Shown piece by piece: positions 1 through 12,290 of a stretch of 64,000 nucleotides of DNA. This stretch comes from Camillea tinctor. Taxonomy: Eukaryota > Ascomycota > Sordariomycetes > Xylariales > Xylariaceae. Under the pieces are notes generated by a model. It did no database searches. It saw nothing but the letters and a program-made list of their open reading frames with translations, and had not been told where the DNA came from. The DNA lies in NCBI GenBank assembly GCA_022578605.1, contig MU394134.1, forward strand, positions 98,568 through 162,567, in the 5' to 3' direction. Numbering within the stretch: position 1 is the stretch's first letter; each line of letters opens with the position of its first letter. The translations under genes were made by a program, and so were the position numbers.

Positions 1-2449
1 AGCGAACGAGTAAATGCAAAGGGCAGGTGGACATTGGAAATGATATTTCACTGATTGCTAATTACTCAAGGTTTGGTGGTGGGCTGAGCTAGAGAAGAAG
101 TGCTAATTTTCTTGATAGATAACGGGATGGATTCTCGATGGCTCGAGTCGTCGACGGATCGAGATGGGATAACTTACAGAAGTGTTTACGAATGCCGCGA
201 CTGGAATAGGTGGGGGGTGGGTAGGTCCGAAGTCTGATTGGGCGGTGAGCTCTTTTTCCTATTACCATATAGATAGATAGCTAAGATGGGATGGGTTGAG
301 CATGTGAGTGAGTTAATGTGCGCCATCCTGGCGCAGAAAGCCGGGAGAGAAAGGAGAAGAATCCGTCGATAGGATGAGACAGAAGATGGGGGGAGTGAAA
401 TAAAGACGAGCAAGGGGAACAGTTGAAGGATATCTAGGTGATCTCTATCTTTTCGCACAGAATCGGCTTTACCATTCCCTGCAAGATAGAACGTGAGGCG
501 CGCCGTAGCGCTCGATTCTCCAGTGAAACACTTGAACGTGGTATCAATCGCATGGCATGGCATGATACAGGTCAACATCATATTGCATCACACACCCGCC
601 CTGCAGGACAATAGTTGAAGTAGTAGCAGAAGCAGCAAGGAACAGGGTGGATATTTGACTTCGAGCGTGACGTTGGATGGATGGATGGATGGGTGGGTGG
701 ATGGGATGTGAGAAACAAGAAAACCAGTACAACGATAAACAAAGCTTGAAGAGGGAGAGAGGATGGGGGGCCAGTGTGGAAGAGATGAGATTAAATCGTT
801 ATTGAAAGTGAGGTTAGATTAGGGGACCCTGCAGAGAGTTATAGGGGAGAGGGGAGGGGGAGCCAATAGCTCCATGCTCAGGGTTATTATACTACTCTCT
901 GTTGACTTATTGAACCAAGAAACTGAACTAGACTTAGACAACTAACACCGAAGGAGACTTGGATTCGAGTTAGCACAACGCATTTATATCAGCTGAGGAT
1001 GCATAACAATGTCTAAGTATACAGCAGGTGTTATTAGGTACTATCTTGTATTATTGGTAGGTTGGAATTCGTACGGGACGTACATACAATGTCTATTGTC
1101 TATTTGATACTACCCAGGTAGGTTAGGTTAGGGGTTAATTCATTCAACAAACCTCAATCAATTATTTCTGTAGGTACGCATTTCGTTATATTAGTAGGGT
1201 CTCTATTTGATTAGATTTCCATGGATATATGTTTTCTTTAGTTTCCCAGCCTCGCTATTTTGGTTATGTTCCCGTGATGTGATGAGTGGTGTTTGTCGTT
1301 ATTATCTGGGCAATCTGTAATGGTAATTGTTAGGTTGCCGATATCGATGCTGATGCCCGTTCGCGGGGGTGTAAGAGGAGCCATTAAAATAACAACGTAA
1401 ACTAACTGGTATCCCCTGTTAACTTCTTTTTCCTTTTGTTTTCCTTTTCCAAAAATAAATAAATAAAAAAATAGAAAAGGGAAAAAAAAAGAGATAGGGA
1501 GAAAAAGGATGTTAAGAAATGAGAGAAGAAAAAAAAGAACGGATTCTGTAAATAATAGAAAAGGCAAAGAAGAAGTTGGAAGAGGACCCAGGGGGGAGAG
1601 ATCAGCAATAACTAACTATAGGAGTTAATGTGTGTGGTGTATGTGCACGCGACTGATGAACAACACAACACAGCGCACTCATTCATTCACACCATTGACC
1701 GACAACGCTCTCTTGTTCGTTGCTTAATATTTTCCTGTTCCCCCTTCTCATACCCCCATACCCCATCCCATCCCGTCTCCCCCCTCCCATCTCATATTTT
1801 CCCTCTCTCCCTCTCTCTCTCTCTCTCTCTCCTCCCCTTACTTTCTCTCCTTCATTCTTCTTTTTCTTCATCCTTCTTTCACATCCTCTACTATATACAC
1901 TGTATGATTCGAAAGCTATTGAGAATAATTAATTAATTCTGTCTGCCGTAACCAAACCAACTTACAACCTATATTTCCCTTCCTATCTACCACCACCATA
2001 ACTCCCCTCAAAAATCGTGAGCAATAGCCCAAGCCCACCACCCACACCCATTTCTTCGGTCGCATTTCATTTCACGACCACACCCAACGTCGCAACACAC
2101 TTCTGCGGGTGCCATCTTGAAAACTACATCATCCTCTAACGTGTCGTGTAGATTTCTTGTCATTTTCGCCTCGTAGTAAAAAATCACATCTTTACGTGTG
2201 TTTTGCATCAAGGACAAGTGCACTACACAAAAATCCACAAAGGTTCATTGTTTTTTCAGACCCCCCAAAAGAGACGGGACTGACACATAGACAGTTGAAT
2301 TTGGAACCTAGTCTAACTAGATATTCTTCTCTTTTCCATCTTTACTATCAATAACAAATCACATACTTTTCTCCTTAGGGAAAAGAAAAAGAACAAGAGA
2401 AACATTTATATATAGAATACAAAAGGGGAAGAGAAAAAAAAAGACAAAG
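1..2449. other. Gene-free leader region with simple repeats, upstream of the H1-like gene
   Basis: I see no convincing gene here. Open frames are short and low in complexity. The stretch holds a GGAT-type tandem tract (about 671-704), a purine-rich plus-strand run (about 1430-1600) and a pyrimidine-rich run with a CT dinucleotide repeat (about 1800-1850). The last 500 bases before the ATG at 2450 are CT- and A-rich, as is usual for fungal promoters and leaders. The first few hundred bases could be promoter of a gene lying to the left of the window. Confidence 0.5.
1799..1840 (+). repeat. CT dinucleotide microsatellite
   Basis: An almost pure run of CT/TC dinucleotides inside a wider pyrimidine-rich tract upstream of the H1-like gene. 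Such tracts are common in fungal promoters. No function is shown. Confidence 0.75.
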
Positions 2450-3548
2450 ATGGCTCGTGAGGGAACACGCTCCGCTACTGGCAACTCCAAGCCACGCATC
2501 TTCCAGACGGTCGACACCGCACCCGTCATCAAGCGCGTGTCCTCCACCTCTGCCTCCTCCAGCAAGACGCCCAAACCCAAGGCCGGCAAGAAGAGCACTT
2601 CCACCACCACTACTCCTACCACTGCTACTGCCCCTTCTACCAGCACTCCTGCTGCCGCCGCTAAATCTTCTTCTGCTTCCCCGGCCACGGAAACCAAGGA
2701 CGCCGCCACCAAAGAAGAGCCTAAGGAAACTCCTGCTACTGCTGCTGCTTCTTCTGCTGCTGTCAAGGACACTACTGCCGCAGCGAAGGAAGATTCTCCC
2801 GCTGCTACTACGGCGGCTGCCCCCAAGCCGGCGGCTAAGCCAAAGCCCAAGGCTCCAGCGGCGCCATCCGCGAAGCCCACTGGCGTGACGAAGAAGAAGG
2901 CCGCGCCTAAGAAGAACGGGGCTGGTGCTAAGGTGAGCTTTTAGTTTACTTTTCATTCTTTCATTTCTTTTTATTTTACCCTGCGCAGGTCCTGCTTGCC
3001 CCTATAAGATGGTAGACAATCTATGTCTACCAATTTGCTTGAATAGAATGATGGGGGCCAGCGGAGGGGGGAAGAGGCAAAAGAGGAGAGGAGGGGAATG
3101 CGAGCCCCAAAAAGCAGCGCACGAGCCTTATTCTTTTGCGACTTTTATTTTCTTTTATTTTCTTTAATCCCTTGGTTGATTGGACTCGCTTGTTTTTTAT
3201 TCTTCTGCGGAGATCGAATCCGGCTATAACTTCCGGGAGGCTGAGCTTGCGATTAACATCACTTCTTCTATTCTCTTATCTGCTTCGCTGGATTTGCACT
3301 TTAGAATAAGCATCTGCCTCATCCCTGAGCTATTCAATGATTGCGACAGGGAAACAAATAGATAGAGCAATGGCTAACCCCGAGAACTACAGGTCAAGGC
3401 TGCTGCGAAAAAGGTCGAGACGGCTACGAAAAAGGTATGATAGAGGCTCTCAACTCACCACTACAGACAAGTCCCGGATCTCACGTGCTAATGCTTTGAT
3501 CTACGATAGGCGGTCGCTAAGCCGAAGACTGCAGCTTCTACTAAATAA
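2450..3548 (+). CDS. Lysine/alanine/proline-rich histone H1-like protein, three exons
   Basis: Exons 2450-2932, 3393-3434 and 3510-3548 join in frame to a 187-residue protein. Exon 1 alone would read into an intron and stop at 2944. The donors GTGAGC and GTATGA and the acceptors ACAG and ATAG fit, and both short 3' exons continue the same K/A-rich composition (VKAAAKKVETATKK, then AVAKPKTAASTK), which supports the model. The first 45 residues are less biased (MAREGTRSATGNSKPRIF...). The rest is a Ser/Thr/Ala/Pro/Lys low-complexity chain ending in a basic tail like a histone H1 C-terminus. I see no globular winged-helix H1 domain, so 'H1-like' describes composition only. A nuclear, DNA- or chromatin-binding role is inferred. 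The antisense Ser/Arg/Gly-rich frames over this exon are shadows. Confidence 0.75.
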
Positions 3549-6500
3549 GGAACGTTCATTTCCCATTCTTAGCGGGTGAAAATATCAAGTTGCTTGCTGT
3601 TGGTTGGCTCTTGGGTGCGCCGGGTCTAAAGTTATTGTTGCAAAACCCGCTTGGAGGCGAGCCAAATCTGCTATTTCTCACGTCCATGTCCATATTCGTA
3701 TCTGACATATGGCGGGCTCGGTATTTGTGTATGCGTGTCATTACCTAGATGTTGCGTATCGCGGCTTTTTCTTGCTTTCAGGAGCCGCAGGGAGGGTTGG
3801 CTGGGTGTGCTACCAGCCTGTCTACGATTCGATACTTCGATCCTTTACGGCATTGCTTGCTATGTACTGCTCCTTTCATGTCGGAATTTTAATAAGGGAG
3901 GGATGCGTTTATGTCTACTAGAGGGGAGGGGGGGATGCAGGGCTGCTGGTTTTCTTTTTCCCTCTTAGTGTTGATATTGCTTGGCAGCGTATCTGAATGA
4001 AGGAAAATATGGGAAAAGGGGGTCACGAGATCTGGGATGATTCCATGTCTAACTCGACTTGACTTGATACTTGACTATAGCTTACATCGATCGTAACTAC
4101 AACACGAGACAATATCTTACCACAACAGAAAGAAAAGAACTCACATGATTATAAGGCGTCGTTAACATACACCTCAGTCTGAATTTAGTGACCGTGAACA
4201 ATTACGTTCATCGTCTCGTGTACTAATGACCTTGTATATCTTCCAACGAATCCTAAATGCGTCACAAAAAGAATATATAAACGGCGAAAGGGGAGAATTG
4301 GGTTCTTTAGTGATTTCACAGCTCCTCGTACAGTCAGTGCCTTGCGTGACAAGACGTAGATGAGGGCCCAAGGTATAAGCACACGGTAAAAAAGGAAAAC
4401 GATGATAGCTCTCTATGCTGGGCATGCTAGATATGTGAAACCCGGGAGACGAAGACTCAAATAAGTATACGTTATTTTAACTACTGCCTGTGTCAAGTTT
4501 GAGTATATGTGATTATAGAGTTCTTTATTTCCCCCTTCCTAAAACCGAAAAAGGATTCTGGCGGATGCTGTACACTATATCGTTGGCACTCTGTTTCTAA
4601 CCATGATTCTTCTTCCATAGGGTCATGGACATATAAGACCGTGAGATGATCAATCCGATGTATACGTGTCTCCAAAGAAAGGTATTCAACTCATAATGCG
4701 TCAAAGCTTTGATAAAGCAGAGAGAAGGAGACGGGTGAATAACTACCTACATACCTCAACCATCCCCCAAAATACGCATATTCCCTACCTATCTATCACC
4801 TTTGACTTTTCATACAAGTCTACCCCTCCAGCCCCAAAAGAGGGTTACCTACCCCTGAATATCTAGGTACTTCCTCTACGACAGGGTTTAGGTGGAGACG
4901 CTCCCGGTCCGATGTCATTGATTGGCGGGTTGCGGGCGAATCGTGCCCGATACGGTAGGTAGAGTCCCCCTGTTTTAGGTTCAACTTGCTCCCGCCTTAT
5001 CTAAGTGCTTAACTACCCGTTTGCCAGTGTGTTTTATCTTCCAGAAACATGCTTGTGGACATTAGATATCTAATCTATAGTGCTTCGTAGGAGCTATGTA
5101 TTAGCTAGGTATGTAGGTGCTATATCAATATTCATAGTTCGTATCGGCAATATATAGGAAGAAACCAGCGGGGCTTAGTGAAGGGCATATGCTTCTCTTA
5201 CGTCTCTATCGTGTATTCATGTCAGTATTTTCATATTGACAGCGTAGGATAGCTGATACTAAGTCAGGCTCTAGAAAAAAGGGAACACCATTCTCTTTTA
5301 CAACCATCTCCCCTTATGCCACCTTGTCCTAGTCCATTGTTATTAGTCAAATTGGACCCCTGAAAATCCTTTCTCATTTCTAGACACCTAAATTACACTA
5401 CTAGTATCTGCTCCTTGTTATCTAGAACCTCGAAGACTATTGAAAGCGTTTCTTATAGGTAGGTAGAAGAACTTATTGAATCAAAATATGCCGACTAGTT
5501 TAGCTACTTACCTAGGAAGTGACTATGTGATCTATTATCAAGTGTAGGTATATATGTGCCAGGCGTATTGATCTGCATGGTTAGATGCCTGGATACCGTA
5601 TATCAGGAGAATGGGAGAGTGGAATGCTTTACTTGATGTCACGATGCCCTAACCAACGCGGGTTACACGACTTCGAAGGTTTCGCAAAGGACCATAATTA
5701 TCAACATAAAGACTCATGTTTAATAATGATATCCATGAACAAATAGTCCTCAGGTCACTTCGGCTCTCTAGGCTTGGGCCTTCTTTAATGCCTCAAGCTA
5801 AGCGTATTCCAATGGCCTTCTCCTACCTTATACAACACCTCGTGATGCTACTTGAGACAGTTACTTGACTTTATGCCAGCTCAGCCTCTCTATGACGTTT
5901 TCAGCAAGGGCGTCTTGGAGGAGTACCTAAGATAGAACTACTTCTTTGCACTTTCTGTTGTAGTTCACTAGTTGGTACATTTTGATAGGTGCTTAGGGCC
6001 CAAGGGGCAAGCACTATTCAGATCGACATTGGTTCACATAGCTACAGAGCTAACTTGATGTTTAGGTGTGAGGCATACAGCTTGGTAGAATCTTCGTGAT
6101 AGGACTGAGGACATTAAAGTATGAAGAAAAGATATAAGTCCTTGATAATTGGAATTCCAACAAATCCCTTGAATTTCAATTACTCATTCTCGTTGTGTTG
6201 AATTGAGGTTATGATGTTGCTTAATTAGGTGACTATCGATATCTGGATGATGGGAGGACCTGTCCCTTATATATGTAGCTGCAGATGCACCTTGTACCTG
6301 TACCTTAATAAATACCACTTATCACCTATTTCAGCATGTTGGTCATATTACCATGGTCTCTTTGTAGAAGCTAGCAAGGAACAAGGTATTAATCAAGGAG
6401 AGGGGATGGCAGAAGTGAAACTCAAGAGTTCCAAGGATTGATATTAATAGTTGAAATAAGTAACCATTGATGTGTGTTCTAGATTGCCTCGCCATACACC

Positions 6501-8091
6501 ATACTATCTTATTGTCTATTCAACTATCCTCTGTCGCCGCGGGGAAGATATGGCTTACGCGGCTTCGGCCACACGTCTACGGACAAGAGTTGCTGGATGA
6601 GTTTTCGGGTGGGACTGTACAGCAGCCTAAGGAGTAAAAAGAATGATTTGGTGTATGTCTATAGTTTCTGGTGTATTTCAGGTGCCTAGCCTAGCTCTTT
6701 CTTATGACCTTCGGGGGCTCTAGAGCTCGCTGCTACATGGCAGCACCCCGGTGTTAATAATAAAACAAACAGTGTATACTATGCCACTTCATTTGTCCAT
6801 CGTTGTGACACCCCAAGAAATCTTTGTGTCTCTTCCGGGGAAAGTCATGCAGTGCCCATCACTAGTATATAACCCCCACCGAAAATAGAAGCACAGTGTC
6901 CGTAGACTTAAGCCTTATCTATTACTGAGGTTCCCTATGCCAAAGTTTCTAGGCTAGGTAGAGTGTATTGGAATAATAGTAGGTAAGTTCGTACATATCA
7001 TGGACAAAGTAACTATGTTGCACACAAGGTGAGCATTAGATACTTCTGTTTCGGTGAGCCAGGGGAGTACAACCAATAACGTGATAGCTCCAGTCACGAA
7101 CGCCTACCTGTAGGCTTAACAGCCACATCTTTACTATGACACCAGTCAGTACAACTTTTAAAGCACAATACTGTACACCCGTCCACTGCCACACAAAAGA
7201 ACCATCCCTTACCTGAGTCTGATCTGGATTCTCTTGGCAATGAATTTTCTCGTCTTCTATCCCTATTTTCACAGTCGTTCAGATCTAGGTTAGGACATTC
7301 CTGTTGTCAGATCGTGGCGTTTGCAATATAGACAGTGTCTAAATCCATGTTGTCCAATGGAGACCTTTAGAGAAAGCCTCTTTCCTATGCCTACATACTG
7401 CTGAAAAGTCATATTTTCTCTTTGGTACTGAGAGACTTTGATTAATTTCCCTTTTGCCTTTTACACACCGGCCCACCCTAGGCCAGTTTATTTCCTTGAA
7501 CCGAACTGATATTTAGGACCTTTTGATACTATATAGTGAGCTACTCTTAGATATCCCATGCAGGCTGTAATTTACTCATCCACTGATCAGAGGTCTAGAT
7601 TCGTATCCAGTACTACTGCCTATCGATACATTGACAGTACAGCAATACAGAAAAAAAGGGAGTGTGGCAAAATTTACTTATCTAAAGATGCAGTTGTTTA
7701 GGGCGGTATACAAGGCATCCTTCATACGATACCTCTACTTTTCTACAATGTCTCGCCACCGTAGTCAGGTCCTTCATCTGACTGCCTGGAACTGTACTCC
7801 TCAGTCTCTAGCCAGGTCTAACAAGTACCAACTGCGGCTCAGAGTTGTCTGGTACTGTTGGCTTCCACACGAAACGGACACCTTAAAAACTCTGAGCAGC
7901 CTACCCCCCTTCTGAATGCCTGTGATCTACTCTTTACTAGATCTCCATTCTGCAGATATACCTTCACTCTCCACGGCTCTTTAAACAATAGCTTTTTTTC
8001 TTCCAGGAGAGTTCAAGTGGAGAATGGCACGAAACACATCGGAAGTGGGGTCTCAACTCCTACTCAGCGTCAATAATACCTATAGTGGCGC
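3549..8091. other. 4.5 kb without a recognisable gene
   Basis: Stop codons are dense in all frames, and the longest open frames (under 110 codons) have no signal peptide, domain or splice pattern I can support. Base composition is ordinary, so this is not the AT-rich type of block seen at the right end. Short CTAGGTA-like words recur (for example near 4861, 5104 and 5511). The last 100 bases (about 7990-8091) may hold a decayed upstream exon of the next gene. Confidence 0.5.
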
Positions 8092-8887
8092 ATGGCAGCA
8101 AACATGTATAAACACACGGACTTCTATAAACGGATAATCGCCGCCGTCATGGTAGCTATTTTCGTACAGTGGGGTACAACCGGGGCCGCAATAATCATGT
8201 CCTACCTAACGAAGGTAGAGGGCCTAGGGTGCAGATCTGGCAGCTATATACTTTACGGTGTGATGGGTACGATGTCCTTCGCCCTGCTCTTCACGTCCTC
8301 GTTCCTCTCCCAAGGCGCCATGCTCCAGCATCAGACCATGCAGGAAGAGTCAGCGCGCAGCGTCGACGGATGGCCAGACGAACAGGATACTAGCCTCCGG
8401 GTCCCGAAAACATTATCCCCGACGCTCTTGCGAGTGTGCGCTGTCTTAACACGTTTAGCGGGTCGCACGATCATTGTATTCAATAGCCTCTGGATTGTTG
8501 TCTCATCGATTTTCGAGCTAGCCGGCTTCTACAATAACTGCTGGTGCCAGTCCGATTATATAGTTAAGGGAGCTAGGGACGGTTGGATATACCTATTCGA
8601 CGAGCAGAGAAATCTTCAAACATCTGCCTGGGTTCCATGGACGAGTAGCGTCTGTAAGTCTCACCTCCTAGCCTACTTGCTCGTGCGCCTTATCCCTTTC
8701 CTCGCATATATTCTACGACTCTGAGACTTCTTGAAATGTCTTGTGAGAAATACGACTAGCTACCATCTCCTTGACTAACCCCGAAAACATTCAATTGCTA
8801 ACTATATTTCTCCTAGGCCTAAGTGTGAGTGTGTGTCTTTCGGGCTTGGTTATAATCTGGCTATATTGCCGTGGGGACCGGATCTAG
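8092..8887 (+). CDS. Conserved fungal multi-pass membrane protein, possibly a 3' fragment
   Basis: Exon 1 (8092-8653) splices to exon 2 (8817-8887). The donor GTAAGT, the branch point TTGCTAACT and the acceptor CCTAG are all good. Splicing replaces a non-hydrophobic end with a hydrophobic segment (CLSGLVIIWLY) followed by a short basic tail. The product is 211 residues with about four predicted membrane segments, near residues 15-38, 51-70, 122-145 and at the C-terminus. Runs such as FVQWGTTGAAI, GLGCRSGSY and FYNNCWC look like a conserved fungal family of unknown function; I do not recall a characterised member. The ATG lies immediately after an in-frame stop, and a different frame upstream (about 8008-8100) reads plausibly, so the gene may have lost its N-terminal part through a 1-base change. 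Confidence 0.55.
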
Positions 8888-10849
8888 AGTGTTATTATTA
8901 AATATATATATATATATATATATTTGACAAGGGAAAGAGTAGAGTATAAGAGTTCTCTTTCGTAAAAAGCAACACCTAATGTAAAGAACCAGAAAAGGGG
9001 AGTTAGTGAGTTAGCACTCTGTGCTTCGAAATATCGCAGAAACAAATTTGTCACAATGTATTTCATATTTTATCAAAAAATTCTTTTGCGAACTTAGTTA
9101 AAATCATAGACTTACTTACTACGTGAGATTTTGATTTAGAGGACTTGAGCTTCTATGCAAGGAATAGCTCACTACGTCACTAGGTGGACTATGGATTGTA
9201 TAGGCAATTACGTCACGCAGCATAGCTTCATTATCGAAGCTTCTCTCAATGGAGAGACGTCATTTGTATTCGGGTGCCTAGACACGTATTTGATCCTCAC
9301 TGAAACTGAAGTTCGAGACTGTGGAACTACGGTAGGTAAGGAAAGAGGGGAGGTAAGGAGGAGAAATTGGGAAAGAGGCACATGTAAGACATGGGATGGC
9401 CCACTGTCAAGTTACCCGGAGACGTAAGATTATCACCTCAAGTTAGAGAGCTCGACTTTGCAATCCACTTTTACTCCTCCTCACCTCTCTTCCATTGATA
9501 CGAAGCTTCTTGGTGACTCGCCCCGATCCTTCGCGGCGTAGGGGAAGGGGAAAGGGAGGAGGGTGGGGATGGGGATGGGGATGGGTGGTACACGAACACT
9601 GGTGACATCTTGAGGCTCAGTTGAGCACATTACTAAAACATGAAGCCGAAGTCTCACCTCTATAAATATGATTCGCCATGGTATATCGCCGATGAATCTA
9701 ACCTACTGTATTATCTGTTAAGTAAAAGGGAGAACACATGTTTCACTTGCTATAGGAGAGAATAATTCTAGCAGTGATACAAACGGACATTTCAAGGCAA
9801 AGGAGTGTATTAATCTATATGACTACTGCTAAATGACTGAAAACTAAAAGCTGAAGGTCCACTCTCGTAAAGTAGGGCAATATATATATATATATATATT
9901 GTACTCAGCCACGGTTCCTAGTTCCCCATATTACCCCCACAACACTATACGTGCTACCTAATCAACGTTACAAGCATGCTATATAAATAGAACAGCTTTG
10001 GCATCTATGTATTAATAATTTATAAGACTCTTTACGAAATCTTCAAGATCGGTAATATATTTAATTCCGCTGGAACCGGGCCTTGGGCTTACATTTGGTA
10101 TTAGCATTTCTCCATCGACCCTCTCTCCTCATTTTTGTTTCTCTGGACAGAAGATCTAAGCCTACATACAAACAACTCACAAGCAGTCTAAATCTTGATA
10201 TCTAATTTCATTTTTATTAGTTTCACACATAGTAGTTTCTGACATGTGAAGATGTAGAAGTGATGCAGAAAGAATACGTACCTATGAACCAGCTGCTGGC
10301 AGTTGACATGTATACAAGGATTCCCTTCGTATCCACAGACGGGAGCTACCGCTACCTAAATGCCGTGGGGTTTAGTGGGGTACTTAGTCTAGTGTAGAAG
10401 CGGGGGCATTGAGTACGTACCTAGATTACAAAGGGAAAACAACGGAATAGGCAAGTCGGACAAGGTCGGTTATTGATGGCTATAGACGGGATACTTAGGT
10501 TACGTATTTCCCCAATCGCCTTGTCGCGGGAACGCGCTCCTTTTCCATCACCACGGAATTATTCATCTTCTTGTTACGAGCGGATGAAGCAGATCTCCGA
10601 GGTAAATGTGCGATGCATTTTTCATGACCGCACCCCGAAGAATTTCGGTGTAGGTATATCCATCTATCTATCTATTTACTTACTTATTTATATATATCTA
10701 CCTAAGTACCTAATCATTGATTAAGTATTCTATCAATCCCTTGCTGGTGTTTCTTATACATCTATAACACTGACATCACTCAAGGTAAAACATACACAAT
10801 TCATATTTTAAAAAACGTTTATGTTGGAACCTTGTCTTGAAGAGTGACC
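8888..10849. other. Intergenic region with TA repeats and a GGGGAT array
   Basis: No gene seen. Two TA dinucleotide arrays lie at about 8902-8923 and 9881-9900, and a short array of GGGGAT units at about 9566-9587. The last few hundred bases must hold the promoter of the homogentisate dioxygenase gene. They include CTAT/CTTA-type short repeats at about 10661-10700. Confidence 0.5.
8902..8923. repeat. TA dinucleotide microsatellite
   Basis: An uninterrupted TA run just past the stop codon of the membrane-protein gene. A similar TA run lies at about 9881-9900. Confidence 0.8.
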
Positions 10850-12290
10850 ATGCCCGTAACTACATTTGCTTTTGCTGAGAAATACCAATACCAGAATGGC
10901 TTCGGATCCTACTTCGAGTAAGCATCTTACCCTACCTAGGTTACTTACCGTTTATAAGATTCCTTTGTTACTAACACTCATGCTCCCCTCCTTTTCTAGG
11001 ACTGAAGCCGTGAAAGACGCATTGCCCCTAGGTCAAAACTCCCCCCAGAAGCCACCGCACGGCCTGTATGCTGAAAAGCTCTCCGGCACTGCCTTTACCG
11101 CTCCGAGACAGGAGAACAAGCAGTCATGGCTATATAGAATCCTTCCCTCATGTGCCCACCCCCCTTTTACCCCTGCCGCCGATGGTCCTTTTACCTCGAG
11201 TGATCTGTCCAAGCTGGAATACATCCCCAACCAGCTTCGGTGGGACCCGTTTGACCACGATGAGAAAACCGACTTTGTCTCGGGTATGCGTCTGGTAGGC
11301 GGTGCCGGAGACCCTACTTTGAAACAGGGTATTGGCATGTACATATACGCCGCAGGCAAGTCCATGGACGAGCGCTCTGCCTTCTACTCAGCCGACGGCG
11401 ACCTCCTCATAGTAGCGCAGGAAGGAGTTCTAGATATCAGGACCGAGATGGGTTGGCTGCTGGTCCGGCCTATGGAGATCTGCGTCATTCCACGAGGCGT
11501 CAAGTACCAGGTCCAGCTACCTTCGGGCCCCGTCCGAGGCTACGCTCTAGAGCTATACCAGGGTCATTTTACCCTGCCAGAGTTAGGACCTATTGGCTCT
11601 AACTGTCTCGCCAACGCCCGCGATTTCCAGGCCCCCGTTGCCTGCTTCAGTGAGGACTATGGCGCGACCGCCTCCGAGGGCCCTAATACCTACACGGTCA
11701 CGGTCAAGTTCAATCACTCCCTATTTCAGACCAAGCAACCGCACACCCCTTTCGATGTCGTCGCTTGGCACGGGAATTATTACCCATACAAGTACGACCT
11801 CGGTCGGTTCAATACCATTGGGTCGATATCCTACGATCACCCCGACCCATCTATATTCACTGTCCTTACCGCACCATCCGACCACCCGGGAACGGCAGTA
11901 GCAGACTTTGTCATCTTCCCACCTCGTTGGCTGGTAGCCGAGAACACCTTCCGGCCGCCGTGGTACCATCGGAACACCATGTCCGAGTTTATGGGTCTCA
12001 TCGCGGGAGAGTACGATGCAAAAAAAGGGGGACAGGGAGGCTTTATGCCTGGCGGTGCTAGCTTGCACAACGTTATGAGTGGTCATGGTCCGGATGCTAA
12101 GAGCTTTGAAGGCGCTAGTAATGCTAAGCTCGAGCCTGCACTCGTGGGTAAGGGCAGCTGTGCATTCATGTTCGAGAGCTGTCTGATGGTTGGTGTAACT
12201 GAATGGGGTCTCAAGATGTGTAAGAAGGTCCAAGAGGGATATAATGAGGAGAGCTGGGGAGGTGTGCAAGTGCACTGGAAAAGGCCCTAA
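10850..12290 (+). CDS. hmgA: Homogentisate 1,2-dioxygenase
   Basis: Exons 10850-10917 and 11000-12290 give 452 residues, the normal length for eukaryotic homogentisate dioxygenases. Exon 1 supplies the expected N-terminus ([18 protein letters not shown]), and the junction restores ...[12 protein letters not shown]. The enzyme opens the ring of homogentisate to maleylacetoacetate in tyrosine and phenylalanine breakdown, using Fe(II) held in a cupin fold. The iron ligands known from the human enzyme (His335, Glu341, His371) are present here in the motifs WYHRN, MSEF and SGHGPDA. In Aspergillus this gene sits beside fumarylacetoacetase and maleylacetoacetate isomerase. Neither is in this window; the nearest downstream gene is a FAD monooxygenase. 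It may be the only catabolic copy or a second copy used elsewhere. The family call is secure; the role in this context is not. Confidence 0.95.

Noticed and set aside
1120..1136. Telomere-like TAGGTTAGGTTAGGGG word
   Set aside because: Too short and irregular for a telomere array, and it lies inside ordinary sequence.
2359..2956. Ser/Gly- and Ala/Val-rich minus-strand frames over the H1-like gene
   Set aside because: Antisense of a low-complexity coding exon; the spliced plus-strand model explains the sequence better.
3651..3968. 105-codon plus-strand frame after the H1-like gene
   Set aside because: No domain, no splice partners and poor coding character; it probably belongs to the 3' flank.
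11721..12275. 184-codon minus-strand frame over hmgA
   Set aside because: Shadow of the homogentisate dioxygenase gene, which has all catalytic residues in the plus-strand frame.
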